A stretch of 64,000 bases of DNA from Loripinus fragilis (GCA_964019695.1 OZ026514.1:102886345-102950344), one strand, 5' to 3'. Numbered from the stretch's first letter, positions 44,484-56,600 are shown. A program made the numbers and translations. Notes: generated by a model not told the origin, from the letters alone.

Positions 44484-44674
44484 TGCTTCATATCCCAGTC
44501 AACATTTTTTCAGTCATGTTGGGAAGATTTCCTGTCTTCCTTGGTTAAACCAATACTACGGCAAGGATAAAGTGTTTTGCTCATGGACACAACAAAGTGC
44601 CTCCAGAGAGTATCAAACTCAAAATCCTTCGATGCCAAGTCTGACACTCTACCAACTGACTCACCACGCTCCCC
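44484..44674 (-). mobile_element. SINE-A, older subfamily
   Basis: CATATCCCAGTCAACATTTT, TCAGTCATGTTGGGAAGATT, TTTGCTCATGGACACAAC, CTCACCACGCTCCCC. Confidence 0.78.
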
Positions 44675-44734
44675 TTTAAAAAATTGAGTCATAAAAACAA
44701 TTTTGAATATAAAAAGCACCTACTGAAACCTATT

Positions 44735-45120
44735 TTATCATATGATGTCGTGTCTGGTAGTGAAATAATGCCATGCAATAAAATCGATAAACCACTAGTG
44801 GACTACAGATTTTCGGGAAACGTTATGACGTCCATAACAATGTTGCGTACATAACAAAATTATAACATTTTTTACGCCAGAAATGACAAAATTTTAACGT
44901 TTTTACGCCAGAAATGAGATTTCAAAGTAATCTTAGTGTCATATGATAAATAGAATCTAACATTCGTGCTCTTGTATTATTGAATTTATTAAACTCGTTG
45001 CGAAAAAGAGATAAAATGCTTGGCAAGCCTCGCATTTTATCTCTTTTCCCCAACTCATTTAATAAATTCAATAAAACATGAGCACTCATGTAAGATCCTC
45101 TATATAATGGTATGCTGGCT
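44735..45120. mobile_element. Family G copy 3, best preserved
   Basis: GTCGTGTCTGGTAGTG, AATCGATAAACCACTAGTGG, tandem TTTTTACGCCAGAAATGA, then foldback ATTGAATTTATTAAACTCGT / AACTCATTTAATAAATTCAA with loop GCTTGGCAAGCCTCGC, end GAGCACTCATGTAAGATCC. Confidence 0.8.
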
Positions 45121-45635
45121 GATCAGACATATTTGTTTACGACATAAATAACTAAATACCTACTTGTGGATAATCTCTCCCTTTAAATTGAATCAAATCA
45201 CGGCTCAGGATTAACCTATATAGCCTAAATACACCTGTTGGTTACTTCAAATAAAAACTGACCAAAAACTTTTTTTCAAAATCATCTTGCAAATGATCAG
45301 GCACTTTGCTTTATTTGAATGAGCTGTCTAATGCAAAACTTTATGCGCACATAAAGGAATGATGTAGGTTCTCATCAGACTACACAAACATAAAGAAGCA
45401 ATAGTTAAAATGATTGAATTGGTACATGCTCTTCTATTTTGTGAGATATCCTGTTAACAAGGTATGAGTGATTCAGGGGCAACAACTCTGTAATAAATTG
45501 GTGCAAAGTTCTGTCAACAAGACACTAAATACTATTAGTATACCAAGAATCAGCATTCTCAGTTTGGAAAAAATGCCAGCCAAAATTTAAAAAAAAAGGT
45601 CATCTTTAACAAGATTCCAAACAAAAGTTAATCAG
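45121..45635. other. AT-rich gap
   Basis: Nothing recognised. Confidence 0.4.
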
Positions 45636-45868
45636 GCCCTGAGGTTATAAAAACATGCTCAACTCAACTGAGCATGAAATTATCATGCTCATAATGTTAA
45701 AATGCCAATAATTGTTGGCATTTTAACATTTATTAGTATGATTATACAACTTCTGAGAGTCTCAAAGCAAGAGAAGGCTTTATTTTTCTGCATTTTAGCT
45801 TTTATGAGCAGTTTGAAATTTCATGCTCAGTTGAGTTGAGCATGAAAAGTTTTATAACCTAGGAGCCA
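45636..45868. mobile_element. Family H copy 2
   Basis: GAGGTTATAAAAACATGCTC + AACTCAACTGAGC at left, ATGCTCAGTTGAGTTGAGCA at right, with an extra ATGTTAAAATGCCAATAATT / GTTGGCATTTTAACATT stem. Confidence 0.82.
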
Positions 45869-46129
45869 GATTATCTACTCCTCAGTCCAAATCAGTATAC
45901 CAAATAACAAGACTCTAGTTCAAATACTTTGCTTACAAGACTGTTAATTTATTTCAATTAAAGGGATATAACTCAAGAATGTCATATAACTCTGTCAAGA
46001 AAAAAAATCCTATCAGCTCTTTTTTTTTGAAGAATCAAAACACAAAATTTCAAGCTCCAAAAATCATTTCACATGTTAGAAAAAACACATATATATCTTT
46101 CATATCATGAAAAAAATGTATGTGCAAAA

Positions 46130-46330
46130 TTAGACTTTAGTTAAGAGTGTGTAACGAAAATTTTATTTTCTTATTTGTCAACCAAAACATATGTTGTGGG
46201 TACTCAAAAGAACCGTCTCAATGAGACGGTTCTTTTGAGCACTCAAAACATATATTATAACTTATGGGTAAGAAATTATTTACAATTTTACGCCGAAAAA
46301 GTTGTTTATCTTCACCTGTGGATCTGTAAG
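46130..46330. mobile_element. Family F copy 4
   Basis: TTAGTTAAGAGTGTGTAACG, CAACCAAAACATATGTTGTG, AAAGAACCGTCTC / GAGACGGTTCTTTTGAGCAC, TTTACAATTTTACGCCG. 45869-46129 to the left is unannotated AT-rich sequence. Confidence 0.85.
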
Positions 46331-46529
46331 ACAAATTGTGATCACAAAAACTTGGGTTCTGATGAAGCCATCAGTGGTACAAAGTTTGACAAACATTATG
46401 CACACAGGTCAATGTACACATATGACAACAGCCTAAATATTTTGGGTAAATAAGGTAAATAAAATTGTTTTAAGGTATACACCCAAATGTTTTTGAATAA
46501 GCATCTAAAAATTGCTTGCTTTTGATTTA

Positions 46530-46669
46530 TTACCCTTATCAGAAGGCAATCACAACTGCTGTAGCCATTAACAAATTTTGTGATATCTTTATTTTTGTAA
46601 AATAAAATTAAGTCTTAATTGGTTTCTTAACACAGTGACAAAATTTTCTGGTGGCACTTTAAGGGTTAG
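46530..46669. mobile_element. MITE-B copy 6, internally deleted
   Basis: TTACCCTTATCAGAAGGCAA-TCACAACTGC at left, GGTGGCACTTTAAGGGTTA at right. The core hairpin is missing. Confidence 0.72.
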
Positions 46670-46894
46670 AAACACAAACCTTTTAATTGATATTTTCTAT
46701 ATTCCATATATCAGAGATATAACAATACAAGAGTTTTACTCAGGTAAGATCTAACTAATTCCCAAAATAATTATTGTGAGATAAACAGGGTAAAAAAGCG
46801 CATACAGCAGCCAAAAAAGTAATAAGATACATAAACCACACTGGGTCATGCAAGTCTCTAGAGAAACATGCAAAAACAATCTTATCTAATTCTT

Positions 46895-46985
46895 CATTAT
46901 ACAATATGTTATGGGTATTCATTGGAACTGCCTATTGGCAGTTCCAATGAATACCCATAACATATGATTTTACAGAAAAAAATAG
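46895..46985. repeat. Variant family F hairpin
   Basis: ATATGTTATGGGTATTCATT + GGAACTGCC / GGCAGTTCCAATGAATACCC + ATAACATATG: the family F outer motif with a different stem, arms over 30 bp and almost perfect. Confidence 0.72.
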
Positions 46986-47239
46986 GATATTGTTGCCTGA
47001 AATTGTTGCTAAAACTTTATCGTAACTCATCCTCTGAGGTGAACTAAAACATGTACTTGTTAGCCAGATAAATAATTGCCCGATCAAATCATATAATGGT
47101 GTCTGTCACATTGTTTATTTACCTTTTGGCAAATAATATCTATTATCCAGGTTAGGTTAGAGTGGAGGTGCCTAAAGTGTTTATAGCTAAATGCAGGTGT
47201 GTAATAATCTTTAAGAACTAGAAATTGTGTTTATGAAAC
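46986..47239. other. Gap, nothing recognised
   Basis: Unique AT-rich sequence. Confidence 0.4.
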
Positions 47240-47890
47240 ACTATGCCCCCAACTATTAGCTTGTCCACCATCCTGTTCACCAGATAATCTATTCACCATC
47301 CTCCTCCAGCTGACCAAATCTGAGGCTACTAGCTGTAATAGTTTTCAAGATATCTTTATTGGAGGTTTTCAATGTCCAAATTTGCAAAGAGCATTAACTC
47401 AAAAATTGCAAAGGCGATAACTAAAAAAAAGAAAATATATTTTTAGTAATTTTCACCAGGTAATCTACTCATTACCCTCTATCAGCTGTCCAACTTTGGA
47501 GCTCCTAGCTGTAACGGGTTTTGAGATATCAAGTTTTCTTTGTCAAAATTTGCAAAGGGCAATAACTCAAAAAAATACAATGATTTTTTTTTTAATTTTT
47601 GCCAAGTAGTCTACTCCTTATCCTCTATAAGCTGACCAAGTTTGAAGCTCCTAGCTTTTATAGTTTTTGAATATCCTGATTACAAAATTTCATTATGACC
47701 CTTTAAAAGGGGCATAACTCCACAAAGGGAGATAATCCAGATTTTAAAAAAAACCTGGGTCAGTTTTTTTTTTTGTGCTGAGTCCATCTATGTAATTTCA
47801 AAACCATATCTTAAATTTGTAACAGACAGAAGGACAGACGCACCCACGGAAGGACGGACAAGCCCAAAGAAATTTGCCCCTTCAACCTAT
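47240..47890. repeat. Dispersed element with ~145-175-bp internal tandem units
   Basis: Three units share ATCTACTC-TTA-CCTCTA-CAGCTG-CCAA...GCTCCTAGCTGTAA and GCAAAGGGCAATAACTCAAA. The end GGACAGACGCACCCACGGAA + GGACGGACAAGCCC is typical of bivalve repeats. Confidence 0.6.
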
Positions 47891-48129
47891 TCAAAGTTGA
47901 GGGCATAAACAAGAAGAGCAATATTGGGTGTATATGAAAAGCACGAAATCACACCTAGACTTTGTTTCATTTGCACAGAGACTATTGTAGTGAAAAGCGT
48001 GGATTTTATAATCCAATGACAGGTGATAATTACTGAGTAAATACAGGTAAATACAGTATGCCCAGGTAAACAAACAAAGGTAAGAAAGGCTTAGGCATGC
48101 AGGTCTTGGGCAAGCAGATCATTTCGGCC

Positions 48130-48660
48130 TCTATCTGGAATGACATCAATAACAACGTTGAGTACATAATGACAAAAATGCAATTTCAAAGTAATTTTAA
48201 TGTCACATGATAAACAGAAGCTATCATTCATGCCCCTGTATTATTGAATTTATTATACTTGTGAAAAAAGCGATAAAATACTCGACAAGCCTTGCATTTT
48301 ATCTCTTTTCTTCAATTCGTTTAATAAATTCAATAATACACAAGCACTCATGTATGAGCCTCTATAATTGAGCCACGACATGAGATTTCCAACAATGTGG
48401 TATGTGCAACCAGCAATGCCTCAGATCAGCCTGCGCATACACGCAGTCTGATCAGAGCCTTTGCTAGTCGCTGGAATATTCTATGACTGTTAAGCTACTA
48501 ACTGAACACCATTTGGAGTTTCTAAGCTTAAAAGGAGGCTGCACATGCTCGTCTGAGTCTACACTTGTGGAAAAGCCACATTGTTAGAAATCTCATGCAC
48601 TGGCTCAAACTCAACAATACTCAAGCACTCATGTAAGATCCTCTATATCATGCACAAGGT
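48130..48660. mobile_element. Family G copy 4 with a family E element inserted or adjoining
   Basis: 48130-48370 matches family G (foldback ATTGAATTTATTATACTTG / TTCGTTTAATAAATTCAATA, ACAAGCACTCATGTATGAGC). 48371-48611 is family E (below). A second family G tail (AAGCACTCATGTAAGATCC) follows at 48620-48650. Confidence 0.65.
48371..48611. mobile_element. Family E copy 1
   Basis: AGCCACGACATGAGATTTCC at left and AGAAATCTCATGCACTGGCT at right. Core CAGATCAGCCTGCGCATAC / GCAGTCTGATCAGAG. Reverse complement of 56371-56600. Confidence 0.85.
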
Positions 48661-48774
48661 TCTGTGAGATGCTTTTGCTGCTCAGATCAAATGCTGCAGA
48701 TTCCACTTGGGCCAAGCTTGGTGGAGAAGGGAGCCATCACTGGTTTAGATGAACAAACATGTTCAGCGTAAAAT

Positions 48775-48935
48775 TGTAAATATTTTCTTACCAATCAATT
48801 TTAACATAAGTTTTGGGTGCTCAAAAGTACAATCTCATTGACACGGTTCTTTTGAGAACCCACTACAGATGTTTTGGTTGAGAAATAAGAAAATTAAATT
48901 TTCATTACGCACTCTTAACTAAAGTCCTGGAGCCA
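48775..48935. mobile_element. Family F copy 5
   Basis: GCGTAAAATTGTAAATATTT, AACATAAGTTTTGGGTGCTC, GAGAAATAAGAAAATTAAAT, TTACGCACTCTTAACTAAAG: ends are inverted repeats of each other with copy 4 as reference. Confidence 0.82.
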
Positions 48936-49479
48936 TGAATACAAAAACGCCAATAGTGAGATACACTTGGAAAATAACTCAAGCACTTCTTCAGGCATCG
49001 TTTTCTGGATTCTTCAAAATCCTACTTCCACTTCCCCGTTGATGAACAGGTGAAACAAATGAACATATATTGATATTCCTTTTACATTTATGAGGAAGGG
49101 GTACCTGGGTCCCTGAGAAATCCACACATTTGATAAAAATAAAATCTGCTTTTTCCATTACATATGAAGGTGGGGAGAGTTTGTACAAACTCTCCGCACT
49201 TTCATATGAAATGAAAAAAGTCAATAAGCAATGCTTATTAGATCTCTCTCCCCTCCCCGCACAGTAAAGGTCAGTGAAATAACTTAGTTTGGCAAGTGAT
49301 AGTTCAAACCAGCAGACCCTAGTTTTAAAAACATGATTTCAGTAGAATACGTGCAAATGATCTTTAAGCTTGCAACCTGGAACATATGTTAAAAATCAAA
49401 TACACAAAAGTATTCACACCTGAAAGTTCTTTATAATTGTATCAAAGCTTATATCGGAAAAATTGTCTAAGTTCTCATA
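48936..49479. other. Gap with a short hairpin
   Basis: TTCATATG-AAG-GCGGAGAGTTTGTACAAACTCTCCGC (49165-49205 region), a roughly 20-bp stem. Nothing else recognised. Confidence 0.45.
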
Positions 49480-50750
49480 GCTGTCATTTTGTTAAAAAAA
49501 ATCAATAAACCGAACACATTCATGCATATGTTCAATGTGTCTACATTGTGATGGCAAAGTTTCAAATGCTCCTATCAAAGGCTGTGGTAAGAGCATGAAG
49601 CTACTATGCATATACAAAAGCCATAGAAGGGAAAAATTGTCTCAGTTCACATAGCTATCAGCTTGTCAAACAAATATATTTTTAAACCAAACTCTATCAG
49701 GCATATGTTCAATTTGTCTACATTGTGAAGGCAAAGTATCAAATTGTAATATACTCAGAAAAACAATTGAAGGATATTTTGATTCAGTTCCATCTCTAAC
49801 ATTTAATACAATAAAAACTAAACTAATTATGCATGCATTTCATAGTTCCAGATATCTGCAATCAAAATGAATGTTTGATTTAAGTCACGCTTCAATGATT
49901 AATGTACAGTACATGTCCAAATGATGCAACCCTCTATACTGAAAAGTCACAAGCATTCAAAAATGATTGAAATCCATATTTATCGTTTGTATTCCATAAT
50001 GGCTGCTCCAAAATCATTGCTGCCTCTCAGGCAAAGGTATGGCACCTAATTTTGTAGTTTTTGTTACTGTTTTACTTCCAATTTGTTGTCATATTTGGCT
50101 GGAGTATACCATATCTGTGCATTTTTGTTGAAGAAGTTGTCACAATATTGGGTGCAATTACTGATAAATGGGTGTGAACACTAGTCTATGGTCAGAATTA
50201 GAACATAGGTAATGACTGGTAAAGGTTGCAGCAAAAAATATAAACGCTAAATTTTTTGCTTGTGAACTTTGGGTAAAGAGGGTTGGTACATTTGGTGTGA
50301 TACTGTATCGTAACCAATGACCCGTAAATTTTATTTTGCATTCTGCTGAATTGCATATAGGTAATTCTATCAGATACGAAAATGCCTTGTATGGAAATTA
50401 TTTTCTCAACTGTTATATGGTCAAAAGAATTTTAATATCCTTCAATTGTTTTTCTGAGTAAATTACATCGGCCCATGAATGCACTATCTAATAGATAGTT
50501 GATCGGCCCATAAAGGCACTATCTACAAAACCCAAATTAGGGAAAAATTGTCTAAGTTCTCATATAGCTGTAATTTTGTCCCAAAAAATTTTTTTAACCA
50601 AACTCCTTCATGCATATGTTCAATGTGTATACATTGTATAAGTAAAGTATCAAATTGCTCCATCAAAAGCTGTGGTAGAAATTGATTGGCCTGTTTATGG
50701 ACTATAATAGCACAAGCATAAACCCCTAAATAAAAAGCCATTTAGAACTA
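49480..50750. repeat. Tandem-like repeat region interrupted by a 705-bp DNA element
   Basis: Units share GGGAAAAATTGTCT-AGTTC-CATA-GCT, CATGCATATGTTCAATGTGT and AAGTATCAAATTGCTCC at 49460-49570, 49620-49750 and 50530-50665. A short dimer CGGCCCATGAATGCACTATC lies at 50470-50525. Confidence 0.7.
49754..50458. mobile_element. Non-autonomous Tc1/mariner-like element, 705 bp
   Basis: TIR CTCAGAAAAACAATTGAAGG + ATATT perfect at both ends, flanked by TA (49752-49753, 50459-50460). Inserted into the 49480-50750 repeat. No transposase frame remains; the superfamily is inferred from the TA target and TIR. Confidence 0.88.
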
Positions 50751-51324
50751 CAAAGGGAAATAACTCTAATAGAATTGGCCCTTATCCCTTATCTTTGGGT
50801 TAAAAGTATTTGTCTTGTATATATGAATATGTTTGCAAGGTTTGATGAAATTCCAGCATTGACTCTTCAAGATATTTAGGAAACAAAACTTTACGGACGC
50901 ACGCACGCAGGGATGGATGGACAACATGAAAACAGTTTACCCTCCACAAACAAAGTTTGCAGTGTGTATGAATATCAGTGCAAATGATGAATCAATCTGT
51001 ACTTTTGTAAGACACAGACAATATTATGATTTGGGGAGGTCCGTAACTTAATTGACTGACACTTGAATTTGGTGATGTGACTGTTGTGTGTACCTACCAG
51101 TATAGAAATGCCCCAGCTCCCAGCAAAGTGTGGCACCTTGATAGTATTGTGCGATTATAAGTGAATGATAGGAGGCTGTTCCATCATTAAGTACAATCTA
51201 GTGTCTCAGGTTCTGTTGTAACATCATTTTGTTTTTCTTTCTCATTCTCTCCCACTTGCTTTAACAACCCGACTCTATGCCCGATGCTGTTTTTATCTCT
51301 GCATACTTTAGCCATGTCACTGGC
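50751..51324. other. Gap with a repeat-end fragment
   Basis: 50885-50950 (GGACGCACGCACGCAGGGAT, GTTTACCCTCCAC) is a bivalve-type repeat end. The rest is unrecognised. Confidence 0.45.
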
Positions 51325-51480
51325 TTTGTTTCCATGCTTTATGTCCCAGTCACTATTTTTTCAGTCATGATGGGACAATTTCCTGTCTTCCTGGGTTGAA
51401 CCAGTACTAAGCAGTGGAAAAATTGTCTTGCTCAAGGACACAACATAGTGACTCTGCTGGTGGGGAGTCTAGAACTAGAC
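51325..51480 (-). mobile_element. SINE-A, head-truncated
   Basis: TTTATGTCCCAGTCACTATT, CAGTCATGATGGGACAATTT, GGTTGAACCAGTACTAAGCA, TCTTGCTCAAGGACACAAC. The tRNA-like head is lost. Confidence 0.78.
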
Positions 51481-51564
51481 CATGTCACTGTAATTACCTG
51501 AAAGCAAAAATAAAGAAAATGGACGATAGATGTTCAAAAATTTTGAACACTTGCCTGCCCAAAA

Positions 51565-51650
51565 GTCTTAGAGGGCAGACCCAGATCAGACTGCTTCTGA
51601 AGAGGCAGTCAGACCAGGGTCTTCCCTGTATGCTATTCTGACAAACATTT
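51565..51650. repeat. GATCAGACTGCTTC hairpin repeat
   Basis: CCCAGATCAGACTGCTTCTG / GAGGCAGTCAGACCAGGGTC, TATGCTATTCTGACAAACA. Reverse counterpart of 30490-30920 without its SINE. Confidence 0.78.
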
Positions 51651-51754
51651 TTTGGATTCGAACCAACATATTTTGAAAAAGAAAAAAGTGTTTAAAATTC
51701 AGTTCTGGTCTTGCATTGGTAGATCATCAAGGAATCATCTTCATGCAAAAGGTT

Positions 51755-54700
51755 GATTCACAGGCTAAATTCAAACCAGTCTGGACCCTAGACAGTGGTC
51801 AAGTTGAATTCAAAGGTTGATTCACAGGTTCAATTCAAATAGTGTGGAATTTCACTGATTCACATGTTGAATTCAAAACAGTGTGACGTCTGGTTGATTC
51901 AAAGGCTGAATTCAAACCAGTGTTGATCTTGGTTGATTCACAGATTGAACTCAAAACAGTATGGATCCTAGCTAATTCACAGGCCAAATTCAAACAAGTG
52001 TGGATCCCAGTTCATTAATAAGTTGAATTCAAACCAGTGTGGATCCTAATCTTGGTTGATTCACAGGTTGAATTCAAACCAGTGTGGATCCTGGTTGATT
52101 CACAAGTTGAATTCAAAACAGATGGATCTTGGTTAATTCACAGGTATTAAAACCAGTGTGGATCCTAATCTTGGTTGATTCAATGGTTGAATTCAAACCA
52201 GTTTGGATCCTGGTTGATTTACAGGTTGAATTCAAACAAGTGTTGATCTTGGTTGATTCACAGGTTGAATTCAAACCAGTGTTGATCTTGGTTGATTCAC
52301 AGGTTGAATTTAAACCAGTGTTGATCTTGGTTGATTCACAGGTTGAATTCAAACCAGTGTTGATCCTGTTCGATTCACAAGTTGAATTCAAAACAGATGG
52401 ATCATGGTTGATTCACAGGTTGAATTCAAACCAGTGTTGATCCTGGTTGATTTACATGTTGAATTCAAACCAGTGTCAATCCTTGTTGAGCCACAGGTTG
52501 AATTTGAACCAGTGTACATCCTGGTTGATTCACAGGTTTAAGTCAAACCAGTGTGAATTCTGGTTGATTCACATGTTGAACTCAAACCAGTAAGGGTCCT
52601 GGTTGATTCACAGGTTGAATTCAAACAAGAATGGGTCCTGGTTGATTTACATGTTGAATTCAAACCAGTGTGGATCCTGGTTGTTTCACAAGTTGAATTC
52701 AAAACAGACACATCTTGGTTGATTCACAGGTTGAATTAAAACCAGTAAAGATCCTAGTTGATTCACTGGTTGAATTTAAACCAGTGTGGATCCTGGTTGA
52801 TTCACTGGTTGATCCTGGTTGATTCACTGGTTGAATTCAAAACCAGTGTGGATTCTGGTTGATTCACAGGTTGAATCCGAACAGGTATAGATCCTGGTTG
52901 ATTCACTGGTTGAATTCAAAACAGTGTAGATCCTGGATAATTCACAGGTTGAATTAAAACCAGTATAGATCCTGGTTGATTCAATGGTTGAATTCAAAAC
53001 TGTGGATCCTGGTTGATTTAATGGCTGAATTCAAAACTTTGTGGATCCTGGTTGATTCAATGGTTGAATTCAAACAGTGTGGATTCTGGATGATTCAATG
53101 GTTGAATTCAAAACTGTGTGGATCCTGGTTGATTCTCAGGTTGAATTCAAAACTGTGTGGATACTGGTTAATTCACAGGTATTTAAACCAGTGTGGATCC
53201 TAATCTTGGTTGATTCAATGGTTGAATTCAAACCAGTTTGGATCCTGGTTGATTCACTGGTTGAATTCAAAACAGTGTAGATCCTGGATAATTCACAGGT
53301 TGAATTAAAACCAGTATAGATCCTGGTTGATTCAATGGTTGAATTCAAAACTGTGGATCCTGGTTGATTCAATGGTTGAATTCAAAACTCTGTGGATCCT
53401 GGTTGATTCAATGGCTGAATTCAAAACTGTGTGGATCCTGGTTGATTCTATGGTTGAATTTAGACAGTGTGGATCCTAGATGATTAAATGGTTGGATTCA
53501 AACCAGTGTGGATCCTGGTTGATTCTCAGGTTGAATTCAAACCAGTTTCAATCCTGGTTGATTAAATGGTTGAATTCAAATCAGTGTGGATACTGGTTGA
53601 TTCAATGGTTGAATTCAAAACTGTTTGGATCCTGGTTGATTCACAGGCCGAATTCAAAACTGTGTGGATCCTGGTTGATTCATTGGTTGAATTCAAAACC
53701 AGTGTGGATACTGGTTGTTTCAATGGTTGAATTCAAACCAGTGTGGATCCTGGTTGATTCAAATGTTGAATTCAAAAATGTGTGGATCCTGGTTGATTCA
53801 ATGGTTGAATTTAAACCAGTGTCGATCTTGGTTGATTCACAGATTGAACTCAAAACAGTATGGATCCTAGCTGATTCACAGGTCAAATTCAAACCAGTGT
53901 GGATCCCAGTTCATTAATAAGTTGAATTCAAACCAATGTGGATCCTAATCTTGGTTGATTCACAGGTTGAATTTAAACCATTGTGGATCCTGGTTGATTC
54001 ACAAGTTGAATTCAAAACCGATGGATCTTGGTTAATTCACAGGTATATAAACCAGTGTGGATCCTAATCTTGGTTGATTCACAGGTTGAATTCAAACCAG
54101 TTTGGATCCTGGTTGATTCACTGGTTGAATTCAAAACAGTGTAGATCCTGGATAATTCACAGGTTGAATTAAAACCAGTATAGATCCTGGTTGATTCAAT
54201 GGTTGAATTCAAAACTGTGGTTCCTGGTTGATTCAATGGCTGAATTCAAAACTCTGTGGATCCTGGTTGATTCAATGGCTGAATTCAAAACTGTGTGGAT
54301 CCTGGTTGATTCAATGGTTGAATTTAAACAGTGTGGATCCTGGATGATTCAATGGTTAGATTCAAAACTGTGTGGATCCTGGTTGATTCTCAGGTTAAAT
54401 TCAAACCAGTGTGGATCCTGGTTGATTCAATGGTTGAATTAAAACCAGTGTGGATACTGGTTGATTCAATGGTTGAATTCAAACTGTGTGGATCCTGGTT
54501 GATTCACAGGCTGAATTCAAATTTGTGTGGATCTTGGTTGATTCAATGGTTGAATTCAAACTAGTGTGGATCCTGGTTGATTCAATGGTTGAATTCAAAA
54601 CTGTGTGGCTCCTGGTTGGTTCAATGGTTGAATTCAAACAGTGTAGATCCTGGATGATTCAATGGTTGAATTCAAAACTTTGTAGATCCTGGTAGTTTTT

Positions 54701-55040
54701 CTGGTTGAATTCAAACCAGTGTGGATCCTGGTTGATTCAATGGTTGAATTCAAACCAGTGTGGATCCTGGTTGATTCAATGGTTGAATTCAGCACTGTGT
54801 GGATCCTGGTTGATTCACAGGCTGAATTCAAAACTGTGTGGATCCTGGTTGATTCAATGGTTGAATTCAAAACTGTGTGGATCCTGGTTGATTCTCAGGT
54901 TGAATTCAAAACTCTGTGGATCCTGGTTGATTCAATGGTTGAATTCAAACCAGTGTGGATCCTGGTTGATTCAATGGTTGATTTCAAAACAGTGTGGATC
55001 CCAGTCCACACTGATTTTTTAATTCAACCTTTAAATCTGA
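51755..55040. repeat. 39-bp satellite array, about 80 units, with higher-order repeats
   Basis: Unit TGGATCCTGGTTGATTCAAT + GGTTGAATTCAAACCAGTG (39 bp, 13 codons). Both strands stay open for 70-145 codons because the unit length is a multiple of 3: plus-strand period ILVDSMVEFKPVW, minus-strand period NSTIESTRIHTGL. These are not considered genes. Unit variants recur as blocks, e.g. GTGTAGATCCTGGATAATTC near 52925, 53275 and 54138, and GATCCTAATCTTGGTTGATT in four or more places. This indicates duplication of multi-unit segments. Confidence 0.96.
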
Positions 55041-55512
55041 GGAGACATTTATAAAATGTCACATCTCTTAGTCAACACTGTTGTCAATGAATCTATTCCA
55101 ATAAAGAAAAGGCTAATGGTTTGGTCAAGTAGCGGATAAGGACTATTGGTTTGGTTTAATTGACCTAGTATAAAAATTTAAACAGCTGAATAACCATCAA
55201 TAGAAATGAGCAAAAGCAGCTGGGCTTTGATAGCATCCCATAGATCTTTTTTTCATTCATAAATTTATATTTATCATAACCTTTGTGTACATCATAGATA
55301 GTCCAAGATAAAAGCATATGCTTAACATAAACTAAACAGTAGGAGCAGTAAAATATCAAGAGGGCGGATGATAAGTCTTGATATTTAGCATAAATCATGG
55401 GGCAATATATATAACAGAACATTATCAAGAAAAAAGAGCCGAACAGTGTATAGTTGTTAAGTTTAATATTCTATGGTATGGGCATCAGTATGGGGAAATA
55501 ATCCCATGCCCT
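55041..55512. other. Gap, nothing recognised
   Basis: AT-rich flank of the satellite. An 87-codon minus-strand frame has no recognised domain. Confidence 0.4.
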
Positions 55513-55755
55513 TAGGTTATAAAACTTTTTTCATACTCTACTCAGCTGAGCACAGCATTTCAACTGCTCATAAAAACTAAAATACCAACAAATCAAGAAG
55601 TTTCTTACTTTAAGTCTCTCAGATGTTGTATTTATCATGCTAATAAATGATAAAAGGCCAACAATTGTTGGCATTTTAACATTTATGAGCATGATAAATT
55701 TCGTGCTCAGCTGAGTTGAGCATGGAAAAAGTTGTATTACCTCGGGGCCAGGCTT
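55513..55755. mobile_element. Family H copy 3
   Basis: TTAGGTTATAAAACTTTTTT, CAGCTGAGCACAGCATTTC ... CGTGCTCAGCTGAGTTGAGC, TATTACCTCGGGGCC. Central AAAAGGCCAACAATTGTTGG palindrome. Confidence 0.82.
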
Positions 55756-55935
55756 TAGTTAAGAGTGCCTAACAGAAAAATAACTTTCTTATTTTTCAAC
55801 CAAAACATATGTTGTAGGTACGCAAAAGAACCGTCTCAATGAGACGGATTTGAGCAGCCAAAACATATGCTAGAAATCATGGTTAAGAATATTTACAATT
55901 TTCCGCTGACAATTTTTGTTTATCTAGACTTGTGA
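55756..55935. mobile_element. Family F copy 6
   Basis: TTTAGTTAAGAGTGCCTAAC, CAACCAAAACATATGTTGTA, AAGAACCGTCTCAATGAGAC, CAAAACATATGCTAGAAATC. Wedged directly between two family H copies. Confidence 0.82.
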
Positions 55936-55943
55936 ATCCCAAA

Positions 55944-56132
55944 GATCAAACTTTTTCATACTCAACTCAACTGAGCATTAAATTGTTGGCATTTTTTGAC
56001 ATAGATGAGCATGATAAATACAACAGATCTGAGAGTTTGAAAGCAAGAAAAGTCATTACTTTTCAGTATTTTGTTTTTTTGTGAGCAGTTGAAATTTCAT
56101 GCTCAGTTAAGTTGAGCATGAAAAAAGTTGAT
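55944..56132. mobile_element. Family H copy 4
   Basis: CATACTCAACTCAACTGAGC ... TCATGCTCAGTTAAGTTGAG, followed by a run of about 33 G broken by one A (56139-56173). Confidence 0.8.
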
Positions 56133-56173
56133 ACTTCTGGGGGGGGGGGGGGGGGGGGGGGGGGAGGGGGGGG

Positions 56174-56370
56174 AGTGTAAATGAGTGACTTATCGACTTA
56201 TCACACAAACCTTGTGCAATAATTAGCTTGAAGTATATTATGCACTGTCCACAAATTTCCCCGAACAATCCCCTGTCCTATTTTGTGTGATTCCTACAGT
56301 CTTGTTCGATGGGTCTATATTTTGGGAACTTTTGGGATCAAACATGCATCTTTCATCATTATACAAGGTA
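56174..56370. other. Short gap
   Basis: Nothing recognised. Confidence 0.4.
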
Positions 56371-56600
56371 ATTAAGCCATGACATGTGATTTCCAACCAT
56401 GTGTCATTTTGACAAGTGTAGACTCAGACAAGCCTGTGCAGCCTGAGAAACCCCAAATGGTGTTCAGTCAGTAACTTAACAGTCATAGAATATTCAAGCA
56501 ACTAGCAAAGGCTCTGATCAGACTGTGCATAAGCGCAGGCTGATCTGAGGCTTTGCTGGTCACACATACCCCATTGTTGGAAATCTCATGTTGCGGCTCA
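56371..56600. mobile_element. Family E copy 2
   Basis: AAGCCATGACATGTGATTTC ... GGAAATCTCATGTTGCGGCT. Core CTGATCAGACTGTGCATAAG / CGCAGGCTGATCTGAG. Reverse complement of 48371-48611. Confidence 0.85.

Noticed and set aside
52113..55054. Long open frames on both strands in the 39-bp array
   Set aside because: They follow from a repeat unit of 13 codons without stops. Period-locked in both strands, with no start context, splice sites or domain.
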